Program-made: the position numbers and the translations under genes
Shown here: positions 41,739 through 49,661 of the stretch, piece by piece
Layout: each line of letters begins with the position of its first letter
How positions within the stretch are numbered: the first letter of the stretch is position 1
NCBI GenBank assembly: GCA_016223145.1
Contig: JACRPN010000014.1
Location: 293,146-357,145, forward strand
Source: Armatimonadota bacterium
Lineage (GTDB): Bacteria; Armatimonadota; Fimbriimonadia; Fimbriimonadales; Fimbriimonadaceae
Direction: 5' to 3'
Length of the DNA stretch: 64,000 nucleotides
Notes under the pieces: model-generated
Databases searched by the model: none
What the model was told of the DNA's origin: nothing
The model's input: only the letters and a program-made list of their open reading frames with translations

Positions 41739-43231
41739 TCGCTCTCTATCAGACGCCGCATTTCGCTTTGCACGATCTGCGGATTGGCTCGCCCTTGGCT
41801 TAGCTTCATGACCTGGCCGATCAGGAACCCCAGAACTCCGGTTTGCCCGTCCTTGACCTTTTGGACGTTCTCGCGATTGCTTATGATCACTTCTCGGCAG
41901 AGTTTCTCGATTTCGGCAGGGTCGGTGAGCTGGACAAGCCCGGATTCACGCACGATGCGGTCCGGTGAATCGCCTGTCTCAAAGACCTTCCGGAAGACGT
42001 CCTTCGCCATCTTGCCGCTGATCTGGCCAGAAGCGATCAGCTTCGTCAACTCGACGAGATGATGGGGCGTGACGTTTGAATCGCGGGCTTCCAGCCCATC
42101 GGCGTTGAGGAACATGGCCAGTTCGGCGTTCATCCAGTTGCAGACTGCCTTGGGATCGCCCCCTAAGGCCACGGCCTCCTCGAAGAACGCGGCCCAGTCC
42201 TTTTCAGGAACGAGCAGCCCCGCGTCGTAGTCGGAGAGCCCAAAGGCCTCCTGGAAGCGGCGGCTCTTGGCTAGCGGGAGCTCCGGCAGGGCCAGTCTCA
42301 GCTCCTCGATGTCCTGTCCCTCGAGGCGCATGGGTGGAAGGTCTGGGTCAGGGAAGTAGCGATAATCGGCCTCCCCCTCTTTGACGCGCTGCGAAAAGCT
42401 CTCCAGGCGGCTCTCGTTCCACCCCCGCGTCTCCTGACGCACCTTGCCGCCCGAATCCAGAATGCCGGCCTGCCTTTCCGCTTCATGTTCGACCCCAAGC
42501 TGCACGGCGCGGAAACTGTTGAGGTTCTTTAGCTCCGTTTTGGTTCCGTAGTCGGCGGAATCCGCCTGTCGGATGCTTATGTTGGGCTCGCAGCGCATGG
42601 AGCCCTCTTCAAGGCGGCAGTCGCTGACGTCCAGGTACCGGAGAATCGCCCTGAGCTGGACCAGATACTCCTTGGCCTCCTCCGCAGTAGTGATGTCTGG
42701 CGGAAAATCGGTGACGATCTCCATCAAGGGAACGCCGGACCGATTGTAGTCCACCCCCGACCTGCCGCCAGGAAGGTGGATCAGCTTGCCGGTGTCCTCT
42801 TCCAGATGGACGCGCCGGATATGCACTTTCTTGAGGCCGCTTTTCGCTGGAATCTCCAGGTATCCGTCAAACCCGATCGGGTTGGTCTCGCCGTACTGGC
42901 TGATCTGGTAGCCCTTGGGAAGGTCGGGATAGAAGTAGTTCTTGCGGTGAAACTCGGAGCCGTGAATTTCTGTGCCTGAGGCGACATCGACCTCCAGCGG
43001 GTTCTCAGCGATCTTGCAGTTGAGCGCCAGAGCGGTCTGGATCACCTTGCGGACGGCCTCGCGGTTGGCAACGGGCAAAGCGCCAGGCAGGCCGAGGCAG
43101 ACCGGGCAAACGCGGGTATTGGGCGCGCCGGCGAAGGCCACCTCGCATCGGCAGAACATCTTCGATCGCGTGTTCAGTTCGACGTGGACCTCCATCCCCA
43201 CGCTGACGACCCAGTCGGACATGGGATCCAT
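41735..43231 (-). CDS. gatB: Asp/Glu-tRNA amidotransferase subunit B
   Basis: 498 residues from ATG 43231 (43222 is also possible); the reading to 43366 would overlap the nitrilase gene. Family segments: [40 protein letters not shown] (zinc cysteines), [32 protein letters not shown] and the C-terminal YqeY-like helical domain ending in EMRRLIESE. GatB binds and activates the misacylated Glu-tRNA-Gln or Asp-tRNA-Asn for amidation with ammonia from GatA. gatA and gatC are not adjacent, so the complex is encoded at separate loci. It runs into the TPR gene with a 4-base overlap. Confidence 0.95.
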   Translation of the reverse strand: MDPMSDWVVSVGMEVHVELNTRSKMFCRCEVAFAGAPNTRVCPVCLGLPGALPVANREAVRKVIQTALALNCKIAENPLEVDVASGTEIHGSEFHRKNYFYPDLPKGYQISQYGETNPIGFDGYLEIPAKSGLKKVHIRRVHLEEDTGKLIHLPGGRSGVDYNRSGVPLMEIVTDFPPDITTAEEAKEYLVQLRAILRYLDVSDCRLEEGSMRCEPNISIRQADSADYGTKTELKNLNSFRAVQLGVEHEAERQAGILDSGGKVRQETRGWNESRLESFSQRVKEGEADYRYFPDPDLPPMRLEGQDIEELRLALPELPLAKSRRFQEAFGLSDYDAGLLVPEKDWAAFFEEAVALGGDPKAVCNWMNAELAMFLNADGLEARDSNVTPHHLVELTKLIASGQISGKMAKDVFRKVFETGDSPDRIVRESGLVQLTDPAEIEKLCREVIISNRENVQKVKDGQTGVLGFLIGQVMKLSQGRANPQIVQSEMRRLIESE

Positions 43232-43293
43232 TGTACTTGCCGGCCCAGGGTCCAAAGGAAAGCGCGAGGCGTTGGGCCGCGCGAGTGGTATCG

Positions 43294-44172
43294 TCAGGCG
43301 CGCAGAATCCTCCAGTCGCCGGAACTTCGATCGTTCCAGTTGCGGACGTCTCCGGTGGAGCGGCATTCCGCCAGCGCCTCGAAATCGAGCTCTGCGATGG
43401 CGATGCCCTCCTCGTTCATCGGCGTCTCAGCCAATACGGCGATCTCTGGAAACGGTTCTGCGCTGGGTGTGAGGATGGCTGACGAACCCACACAGATCGG
43501 AATCGGCTCGCGCCCAAGACCTCCCACGATCGAGGCGTGGACCACAAAGACCTGGTTCTCGACCGCACGCGCCTTGCAGCACCACCGCACTCTCTGGAAA
43601 CCCTGGGTCGTTTCCGTCCATGCGGGCACACACTGAACCAGACAGCCAGCCGCCGCCAATGCCCGCCCGGACTCGGGGAACTCCGAGTCGTAGCAGAGGG
43701 TCACACCAATTCTTCGGTCATGCAAAGGCATCAGTCCCGCGCCCGGCAGAAGTCCCATTTCATCTCGCTCGGAGACGGTGAGCACGACCTTACGCTGGTA
43801 GTCGCCGGCAGTGTAGTCATCGCCGCCAAGGTGGAATCTTGCGTCGGTCGGATAGGCCGAGAGGCAAGCGTTGCGCTTGCCGTCGGATTCGGTAATGACG
43901 TGGGAACCCCCGACGATGACCGCTCCCGTCTCCTCGGCAAGGGCGTAGAGGGCGTCTTCGTAGGGCTCCTCGAATTCGGCGAGGTATTCGCCGACAGCCG
44001 GGCCAGTCAGTTCGGGACGTAGCGCCAGTAGCTCCAGGACCGGAAGCTCCGGGAAGACGATGAGCTCCGCTCCCCGGTCCCGAGCCTGCGTGGCCAACTC
44101 GCGTAGATGGAGAAAGAAGCCATCTTCCGTGGCGATATCACGGATTTTCCAATTTACGGTGGCGGCAATCAT
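43294..44172 (-). CDS. Carbon-nitrogen hydrolase (nitrilase superfamily)
   Basis: 292 residues with the complete Glu-Lys-Cys triad: Glu42 in VFPELPVLE, Lys128 in YQRKVVL and Cys160 in [17 protein letters not shown]. Such enzymes cleave amides, carbamoyl groups or nitriles. The SEFPESGR region and the layout resemble the C-terminal hydrolase domain of YhcX-type proteins, which carry an N-terminal GNAT domain. Here the GNAT domain is a separate gene (44233-44886) 60 bases upstream in the same direction. The substrate is unknown. It ends 62 bases before the gatB start. Confidence 0.86.
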   Translation of the reverse strand: MIAATVNWKIRDIATEDGFFLHLRELATQARDRGAELIVFPELPVLELLALRPELTGPAVGEYLAEFEEPYEDALYALAEETGAVIVGGSHVITESDGKRNACLSAYPTDARFHLGGDDYTAGDYQRKVVLTVSERDEMGLLPGAGLMPLHDRRIGVTLCYDSEFPESGRALAAAGCLVQCVPAWTETTQGFQRVRWCCKARAVENQVFVVHASIVGGLGREPIPICVGSSAILTPSAEPFPEIAVLAETPMNEEGIAIAELDFEALAECRSTGDVRNWNDRSSGDWRILRA

Positions 44173-44232
44173 GTCGTTGTGTCCCGGCTCAGATCCGGTT
44201 GCGGCTCGCTCCGCAAGGGGGCATTCGGCAGG

Positions 44233-44886
44233 TTAGGGTACCCACTCCAGGATCGCCGCGGCGTCGCCCGATTCCTCGTCGTGCATGTGGTTTTCTACGA
44301 CGCCGGTGAGTTGAAGCCCGTACCGGAGCAGCGGCGTAAGGGTGCGGTCGCTGATCTCGCCCTCTTCTACCAGGCGGCAGTAGTCATCCTGGCGATAGCC
44401 AGGGTTTGCGGCAGACCACTCCCCAAAGCCGGGGATGCGGCATGCCGTTCCAAAGCGCTTCAGCCCAAGCCTGCGAACAAGGTCAAACCGGGCTTCATAG
44501 AGCATCCGGCCCACTCCTCGGCCGCGATGTCCCGGGTGCACACTGATGTCGGCGCCGAAGAGCGTCGTGCCGTGAGGGTCGTGGCGTTTGAACGTAAAGC
44601 CCCCACACCTTGTCTCCCAATCATCGTGAGCGAGCCAGGTCTCCTCTGAAAGGATGAGGGTGCTGGCGCTCCCGAGGACCGACTGCTTCTTTGGGTTGCC
44701 AAGCAGCGCATCGTTCCTTGCGGTGACCACGAATTGTCCCTCAGGGAAGATGTCCAGATGCCGCTCCAGGTGTTCTGCCCTGAAAAGCTGCTCCGCAGGG
44801 AAAGGAGGTGGAAAGCAGAGGTGCTGCAGTCCGATGGCGCTTCGGATATCGCCGGCGGTCATTGGGCGCGCTTCGTAGCGAAACAT
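44233..44886 (-). CDS. GNAT-family N-acetyltransferase
   Basis: 217 residues. The acetyl-CoA-binding motif is ISVHPGHRGRGVGRMLYEAR (about residues 115-135); a GASTLIL strand and a C-terminal IPGFGEW/NPGYRQDDY segment are also visible. This FGxACRIPGFGEW...NPGY region is what I recall from the N-terminal domain of YhcX-type GNAT-nitrilase fusions. It stands immediately upstream of a nitrilase-family gene, in the same order as in those fusions. Substrate unknown. It starts 4 bases after the end of parB on the same strand, so it may be read from the parB promoter. Confidence 0.8.
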   Translation of the reverse strand: MFRYEARPMTAGDIRSAIGLQHLCFPPPFPAEQLFRAEHLERHLDIFPEGQFVVTARNDALLGNPKKQSVLGSASTLILSEETWLAHDDWETRCGGFTFKRHDPHGTTLFGADISVHPGHRGRGVGRMLYEARFDLVRRLGLKRFGTACRIPGFGEWSAANPGYRQDDYCRLVEEGEISDRTLTPLLRYGLQLTGVVENHMHDEESGDAAAILEWVP

Positions 44887-44890
44887 CGGG

Positions 44891-45826
44891 CTAGAGCCTG
44901 ATCTCCAGGGACTCCAGAATCCGGTCGAGGTCGTCGTCGGAGAAGAACTCGATCACCAGCCGGCCCTTCTCACCCTTGCGTTGGAGCTTGACCGGAGACC
45001 CGAAGCGTTCGGAGAGCGAGGTCCTGATCGCCTCCCAATGCGGGTCTTCTGGCTTCCGTCGGGCGTTTGGCGCCGGGCGTTCGCTGCCTTGAGCTTGTAC
45101 GGCTTCTTCAACCTCGCGGACGGAAAGCCCTTTCGCAACGATCCGCTCGAACAGGGCAAGCTGCACCGCCGGATCGCTCACCGAGAGCAGGGCGCGGGCA
45201 TGGCCCTCCGAAATCGCGCCTTTCTGGAGCCCTTCCTGAATGCGCGGCGGCAACCGGAGCAGGCGCAGCGTGTTGGCCACCGCCGGGCGCGATTTGCCGA
45301 CCCTCTTGGCGACGGCCTCTTGGGTGAGTTTGAACTCATCCAGGAGCCTCTGGAACGCTCTCGCGGCTTCCAGCGGGGAGATGTCTTCGCGCTGCAGGTT
45401 CTCGATGAGAGCCAACTCAAGGCTCTCGCGCTCGCCCTCCTGACGGATGATCGCCGGAATCTCCTTCAGCCCCGCGATCGCCGCCGCACGATAGCGCCGC
45501 TCCCCGGCAATGAGCTCGTAGGTGCCAGCCTTGGGCCGAACAAGCACAGGTTGCAGAATGCCCGACTCCTGAATCGACGCGGCAAGTTCCGCGAGCGACC
45601 CGGCCTCAAAGTGCCTCCGGGGCTGTGTGGCGTTGGGACGTATTGCAGCAAGAGGGAGCAGCCGCGCTGCCCCGGATTCGGCGTGAACTTCAGGTTCCCT
45701 GGTCCGTGAGGGTCCGGGGTTCGCCTTCCGTACTTTGGGCTGCTTAGGCAGCCTAGCGGATGGGGGATCTGGTGTCGTAGAGGGGCCTAGGAATTGGGAC
45801 AGGCCTCTGGCGAGCGAGCGGCGCAT
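44891..45826 (-). CDS. parB: Chromosome-partitioning protein ParB
   Basis: 311 residues: a Pro/Arg-rich N-terminal region, the ParB/sulfiredoxin CTPase domain (PNATQPRRHF, GILQPVLVRPKAGTYELIAG, then GERRYRAA), the helix-turn-helix (LTQEAVAKRVGKSRPAVANT followed by LRLLRLPP) and a C-terminal dimerisation domain. The motif NLQREDISPLEAARAFQRLL is a ParB hallmark. ParB spreads from parS sites and guides chromosome segregation with ParA. No ParA gene adjoins it; usually parA precedes parB in an operon. I did not find a clear parS site within the window by eye. Confidence 0.94.
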   Translation of the reverse strand: MRRSLARGLSQFLGPSTTPDPPSARLPKQPKVRKANPGPSRTREPEVHAESGAARLLPLAAIRPNATQPRRHFEAGSLAELAASIQESGILQPVLVRPKAGTYELIAGERRYRAAAIAGLKEIPAIIRQEGERESLELALIENLQREDISPLEAARAFQRLLDEFKLTQEAVAKRVGKSRPAVANTLRLLRLPPRIQEGLQKGAISEGHARALLSVSDPAVQLALFERIVAKGLSVREVEEAVQAQGSERPAPNARRKPEDPHWEAIRTSLSERFGSPVKLQRKGEKGRLVIEFFSDDDLDRILESLEIRL

Positions 45827-45886
45827 GGCCCATTATGCCGGTTTGGCGAGTGGCTGGGCGCGTGTGCGGCACGCTAAAATGAAGCA

Positions 45887-46747
45887 ATGGGGATCCCGAT
45901 CCTGCGTGGCGCGCCGTTTGATCCGCAGTCCGATGAGGCCATTCGGTGCGATCCGGAGTTGGTGGCCCGTTGGCTCGTGGCGTTTCTCCAAGACGAGTGC
46001 ATCAGCCGTCGCGGCATCCGAAGGGCGGTTATTGGGGTGTCCGGAGGGGTGGATTCAGCGGTTTCCGTCGCGCTCTGCGCCAAGGCGTTTGGCTCTGAGA
46101 ATGTCCACGGGTTTCGCCTACCGCACCGCTCCTCTTCGCCGGAATCGCTGGCTCATGGACAGTTGGTCATCGACGCTTTTGGCATCCAGGGACAGACGAT
46201 CGACATCTCCGCCATGGCCGATGGGTACGCCGCCCTTGAACCTGGCATCTCGCCATTGCGGCTGGGAAACGTCTGCGCCCGCTGCCGCATGATCGTGCTC
46301 TTTGACCAGTCTGCCAAGCTAGGCGCCCTGCCCATCGGAACCGGGAACAAGACCGAGCGATTGTTCGGCTACTACACCTGGCATGCCGATGACGCGCCGC
46401 CGATAAACCCGCTAGGGGACCTGCTGAAATCCCAGATTTGGCAGCTTGCTGAGTACCTCCAGGTACCCGCAGTGGTGCGAAGCAAACCCCCCACGGCGGA
46501 CTTGGTCCACGGCCAGACCGATGAAGGCGACTTCGGGATCAGCTACAGAGAGGCCGACCGGATCCTCCACTTACTGCTTCAGGGCTTCGAAGCGGGGAAG
46601 CTGAAGGAGATGGGATTTGATTCTGCGAAGGTGGACCTTGTTTATCGGCGAGTGCAGTCCACCCACTGGAAGCGCCGCCTGCCCACGGTCGCGATGATCA
46701 GCCCAACGGCTATTGGGGAGAGCTACCTGCGACCCGTAGACTATTAG
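45887..46747 (+). CDS. nadE: NAD synthetase, ammonia-dependent type
   Basis: 286 residues. The adenylate-binding P-loop SGGVDSAVSVALCAKA begins at Ser52; ARCRMIVLFDQSAKLGALPI and GTGNKTERLFGYYTWHADDA follow, then KSQIWQLAEYL and the C-terminal PTADLVHGQTDEGDFGISY. NadE amidates deamido-NAD to NAD using ATP. The amidase domain found in glutamine-dependent NAD synthetases is missing, so this form uses free ammonia or a separate amidase. A nitrilase-family gene is encoded nearby, but on the other strand and associated with GNAT. It is divergent from parB, with about 60 bases between starts. Confidence 0.93.
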   Translation: MGIPILRGAPFDPQSDEAIRCDPELVARWLVAFLQDECISRRGIRRAVIGVSGGVDSAVSVALCAKAFGSENVHGFRLPHRSSSPESLAHGQLVIDAFGIQGQTIDISAMADGYAALEPGISPLRLGNVCARCRMIVLFDQSAKLGALPIGTGNKTERLFGYYTWHADDAPPINPLGDLLKSQIWQLAEYLQVPAVVRSKPPTADLVHGQTDEGDFGISYREADRILHLLLQGFEAGKLKEMGFDSAKVDLVYRRVQSTHWKRRLPTVAMISPTAIGESYLRPVDY

Positions 46748-46769
46748 TCCGCACCCCGAGGCAGCAGGT

Positions 46770-47261
46770 TTACCTGTTCCAGAGGTCCTTGGTGTTCACC
46801 ACGTCGCCCGCAATCTTCTCGATGCGCCACTTGAGGTGCGCGGGAGTTACGTTGCGGTTCTCGATCGCGATGCCGATCATCAGGTTGCCCTTGCTCGTGG
46901 TGTACCACTGCGAAGGCTGGATGGAGTAGTTGCTGTCAAGGAACTTGGTTGCCCGGGAATCGAAATCAGCGATCTTGGACTTCTCACCCAGAAACGCTGT
47001 GAGCCAAATGAAGCGTTTGCTGGCGGTCACCTCGGCGGCGATCGGAATGTCGAATCCGCCTTGAGTGATCGTGAGTTCGAACTTCGGCTTTGCAGGGTCC
47101 GTACCCAGGTCCTTGGCCGCATAGCCGAGGTTGACGATCATCGACTTCAGCTCTTGGCTGTCCAGGGGTTTTTCCTCGCCTTGCGGCGCGAGCGCCGAAG
47201 AAGCGCCGAACAGGGTTGCGAGGGCTGCGCCGCTCAAGAAGGCCATCGTCGATTTCGTCAT
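46770..47261 (-). CDS. Secreted protein, CesT/YbjN-like fold suspected
   Basis: 163 residues from ATG 47261 behind GGAG; an earlier ATG at 47333 lacks a ribosome-binding site. A signal peptide (FLSGAALATLFGASSALA) is followed by a domain with alternating strands and helices: SQELKSMIVNLGYAAKDLGT, KFELTITQGGFDIPIAAEVT, RFIWLTAFLG and NLMIGIAIENRNVTPAHLKW. This resembles YbjN/type III-chaperone-like domains in pattern, but the match is weak and there is no experimental function to infer. It ends 23 bases after nadE on the opposite strand. Confidence 0.6.
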   Translation of the reverse strand: MTKSTMAFLSGAALATLFGASSALAPQGEEKPLDSQELKSMIVNLGYAAKDLGTDPAKPKFELTITQGGFDIPIAAEVTASKRFIWLTAFLGEKSKIADFDSRATKFLDSNYSIQPSQWYTTSKGNLMIGIAIENRNVTPAHLKWRIEKIAGDVVNTKDLWNR

Positions 47262-47527
47262 GCTGTGTTTCTCCAGGCGGATAGACGCGGGAATCCCCAG
47301 GATCGTCTCGGCGCCATAGGTCTGTCGCCCCAACGGTATGCCGTTCCCCTATCCGAGACCTTCATTTTCGGCGATCTTGCAGCGTGCTCTTACTCCGTCT
47401 GAACCCGAATTCCAGAATTTCGGCCACTGTCCGAAAATACATGTCACAAAACGCGGACCCTGTGACAATTACCAGGTAGAGCTGTTTTGTTTTGATTGAA
47501 CGTGGCGACATCAGGGGAGGTCGCTCT

Positions 47528-47878
47528 ATGAACATAAGAACTGTCGGATACCTCGCCTCAGGCGCGTTGTCGGTCGCCACCATTGGCCTCGTCCTCGCCC
47601 TTTCTCACAGGCCCTCACAGGGAATCGCCCAGAAGGACTTGCTGGTCTCGAAGGCCGCCGAAAGGGAAATCGCCCAAGCCCTCGACTCCGCGATGGTCCT
47701 GCGATCGGCCCCGACGCAAACGTGGGGCCAGCACCTTCCCAACTTCCAGGAAGGGATGGAGTACCGCAGGAGGGCGCTCGAGGACGCCGGCCGTATTGCA
47801 CCGGTGCCTGAACCGAGCGGGGTCGCTACTCTCGGGCTTGGGCTGGCCCTGTTCTGCCGGCGTAAGCCTCGCCGATAG
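47528..47878 (+). CDS. Short PEP-CTERM protein
   Basis: 116 residues from ATG 47528 behind GGGGAGG. An N-terminal hydrophobic segment (YLASGALSVATIGLVLAL) is the signal sequence; the C terminus is a PEP-CTERM tail (VPEPSGVATLGLGLALFC plus RRKPRR). Between them are about 60 residues with no recognisable domain. This is the second PEP-CTERM protein in the window (the other ends at 6324), consistent with an exosortase system elsewhere in the genome. It is 67 bases upstream of a sugar-binding protein gene. Confidence 0.65.
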   Translation: MNIRTVGYLASGALSVATIGLVLALSHRPSQGIAQKDLLVSKAAEREIAQALDSAMVLRSAPTQTWGQHLPNFQEGMEYRRRALEDAGRIAPVPEPSGVATLGLGLALFCRRKPRR

Positions 47879-47944
47879 GGTGAGGAGAAGCGCGATCTTC
47901 ACTTTTGGGTGAGTGAGTGCTCCAATCGTTGTATGCTTGCAGGC

Positions 47945-49483
47945 ATGTTCCGGCGCCTGTCCCTGCTGGCCATTCTCTGCTTGGCGGCTTGGGCGCTCTG
48001 GCCGCGAGGGTCGGAGGCGAATCCCAGCCCGGGAAGCGCCGGCGCCTCAAGCGCAAAAAAACGCTACCTCATCCGCATGGCGCCGGGGCTCTATATGCCG
48101 GGCCGCCGCCCGATGGATCTCGGCGAGCCTCTAAAGGCGCTCACCGACCTTGCTCGCGCATTTGAGAAGCAGTTCCCCGATACCGCGATTGAGTTCACTG
48201 AAGCCCCAGTGGGGCAGAGGGAATACCTCGTCACGCAGCTGGCCGCTGGAACCGCGCCCGAGATATTGAACGTCAACGTCGAGGACGTCTGGCAGGACGT
48301 TCAGAAGGGCTGGTACGTGGTGCTCGACCCCTATCTCGACGCGCCGAACCCCTACATCCCCAAGGGCGACCCCGGCAGCGAGCAGTGGTGGGACCTCTTC
48401 AAGTACCAAGCCATCAGCCGAGGAAAATCGGCGCCGGATCGAAAGTATTACTGCATCACCTACGACATGGTGGAGACCGGCGTCTTCTTCAACAAGACCA
48501 TCTTCAAGCGGCTGGGCCTGGCCATCCCCTCAACCTGGCCCGAGCTGGTCGAGATTCAGGAAAGGATCAAGCGAGCGGGCATCATTCCGATGCTTGTGCC
48601 CACGGCTGAGTATGCCGATTGGGGGACCGACCTGATCTTCGACCAGTTCTACGGGCCCATACTCGAGGGGATCGACGTCTTCAAGGACCCTGTCCGCGAG
48701 CCCTATCTGGAGGGCTACCTGGACTGGGATGAGATTGCCTTTTTGAACTCAAAGGGCTATTTCACGAGGCGAGATCCGAGGTTTGCAGCGGTCTTCAGGG
48801 TTATGAAGGCTTGGCGAAAGTACTTTCCAAAGAGCCTTGATGCGGACCAGAACCGGCTCTTTATCACCCAGAAGGCCGCGATGTGGTGGAACGGCAGCTG
48901 GACCGTGAACCGCCTTGCAAGGGACCCAGACATCGATTTTGAGTGGGGCGTGTTCTATTTGCCTCCAATTCCGCGGTCGATGAACCGCTTTGCCGACGGG
49001 CACGAGCAAGTGGTTATCGGAGGATCTGGAACCCAGCTGGAGGTGACCAACAGCGCTTTCGACGACACCGGCGTTCCCGCCACGTCGACCAAGCTTAAGC
49101 GAACCATCGCCTTCCTTCAATTCCTAACGGTGCCCAAAAACGCCGAGAAGGTCATCAACGAGATCCTGGCGTTCCTACCCAATGTCAAGGGCGCTACCCC
49201 TCGGCCAGAGTTGATGCCGTTCGATGAAATCCTGAAGCGAAAATACACAACCACCAAGTGGATGTACACGTTCGACCTCCGGTTCAACGAAATCTACCGA
49301 AGGATGCTCGAACTCTATATCAACGACGGCATCAAGGAAGACGAGTTCCTCGATTGGATGGAGGCGAACGTTCGATCGGCTTGCGAGACCGTTGTTAGGC
49401 GCAAGAGCATTGACTTAACGGCCTTTGAATCTGAATGGAAGCGCCTCGCGCCTCTTCGAGCTGGCATGAAGGAGCTCCCATAG
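47945..49483 (+). CDS. ABC transporter extracellular solute-binding protein (UgpB/MalE class)
   Basis: 512 residues from ATG 47945, which starts a signal peptide (LSLLAILCLAAWALWPRGS). The mature protein has type II binding-protein features: LARAFEKQFPDTAIEFTEAP, YLVTQLAAGTAPEILNVNVE, YDMVETGVFFNKTIFKRLGL and a C-terminal domain with FLQFLTVPKNAEKVINEIL. This cluster (SBP_bac_8/UgpB) captures oligosaccharides or glycerol phosphate. No permease or ATPase gene accompanies it. It is longer than the usual 420-450 residues, with a lengthened C-terminal end. The next gene is a converging rhamnosidase, so a role in taking up rhamnose-containing sugars is possible. Confidence 0.8.
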   Translation: MFRRLSLLAILCLAAWALWPRGSEANPSPGSAGASSAKKRYLIRMAPGLYMPGRRPMDLGEPLKALTDLARAFEKQFPDTAIEFTEAPVGQREYLVTQLAAGTAPEILNVNVEDVWQDVQKGWYVVLDPYLDAPNPYIPKGDPGSEQWWDLFKYQAISRGKSAPDRKYYCITYDMVETGVFFNKTIFKRLGLAIPSTWPELVEIQERIKRAGIIPMLVPTAEYADWGTDLIFDQFYGPILEGIDVFKDPVREPYLEGYLDWDEIAFLNSKGYFTRRDPRFAAVFRVMKAWRKYFPKSLDADQNRLFITQKAAMWWNGSWTVNRLARDPDIDFEWGVFYLPPIPRSMNRFADGHEQVVIGGSGTQLEVTNSAFDDTGVPATSTKLKRTIAFLQFLTVPKNAEKVINEILAFLPNVKGATPRPELMPFDEILKRKYTTTKWMYTFDLRFNEIYRRMLELYINDGIKEDEFLDWMEANVRSACETVVRRKSIDLTAFESEWKRLAPLRAGMKELP

Positions 49484-49578
49484 CGGCTCACAAGCATGCG
49501 TTGCGTGTGCCCGATCCGGCGGCCCAATGGGCACTACCCAAAACCAGAAAGTGTTAATCTCGCCGGTCCTCGCCGCAC

Positions 49579-49661
49579 GGCCCAAAGGGCCGACCTAACT
49601 CAGCGAAGGGCAACGCCCTGGGATAGGGTACGCACGCGGACCGAGCCCTGTAGGGGCGACC
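49579..49661. repeat. Two short intergenic palindromes
   Basis: GGCCC-AAA-GGGCC followed by GACCTAAC (49579-49598) and GCCC-TGTAG-GGGC followed by GACCTAAC (49645-49664). The same GACC(TAAC) flank follows both, and they lie between two converging genes. Confidence 0.5.

Noticed and set aside
43294..44172. The nitrilase-family gene as the glutaminase partner of ammonia-dependent NadE
   Set aside because: It lies on the other strand beyond parB and is paired with a GNAT gene; the NadE amidase domain is normally fused, and no motif links the two.
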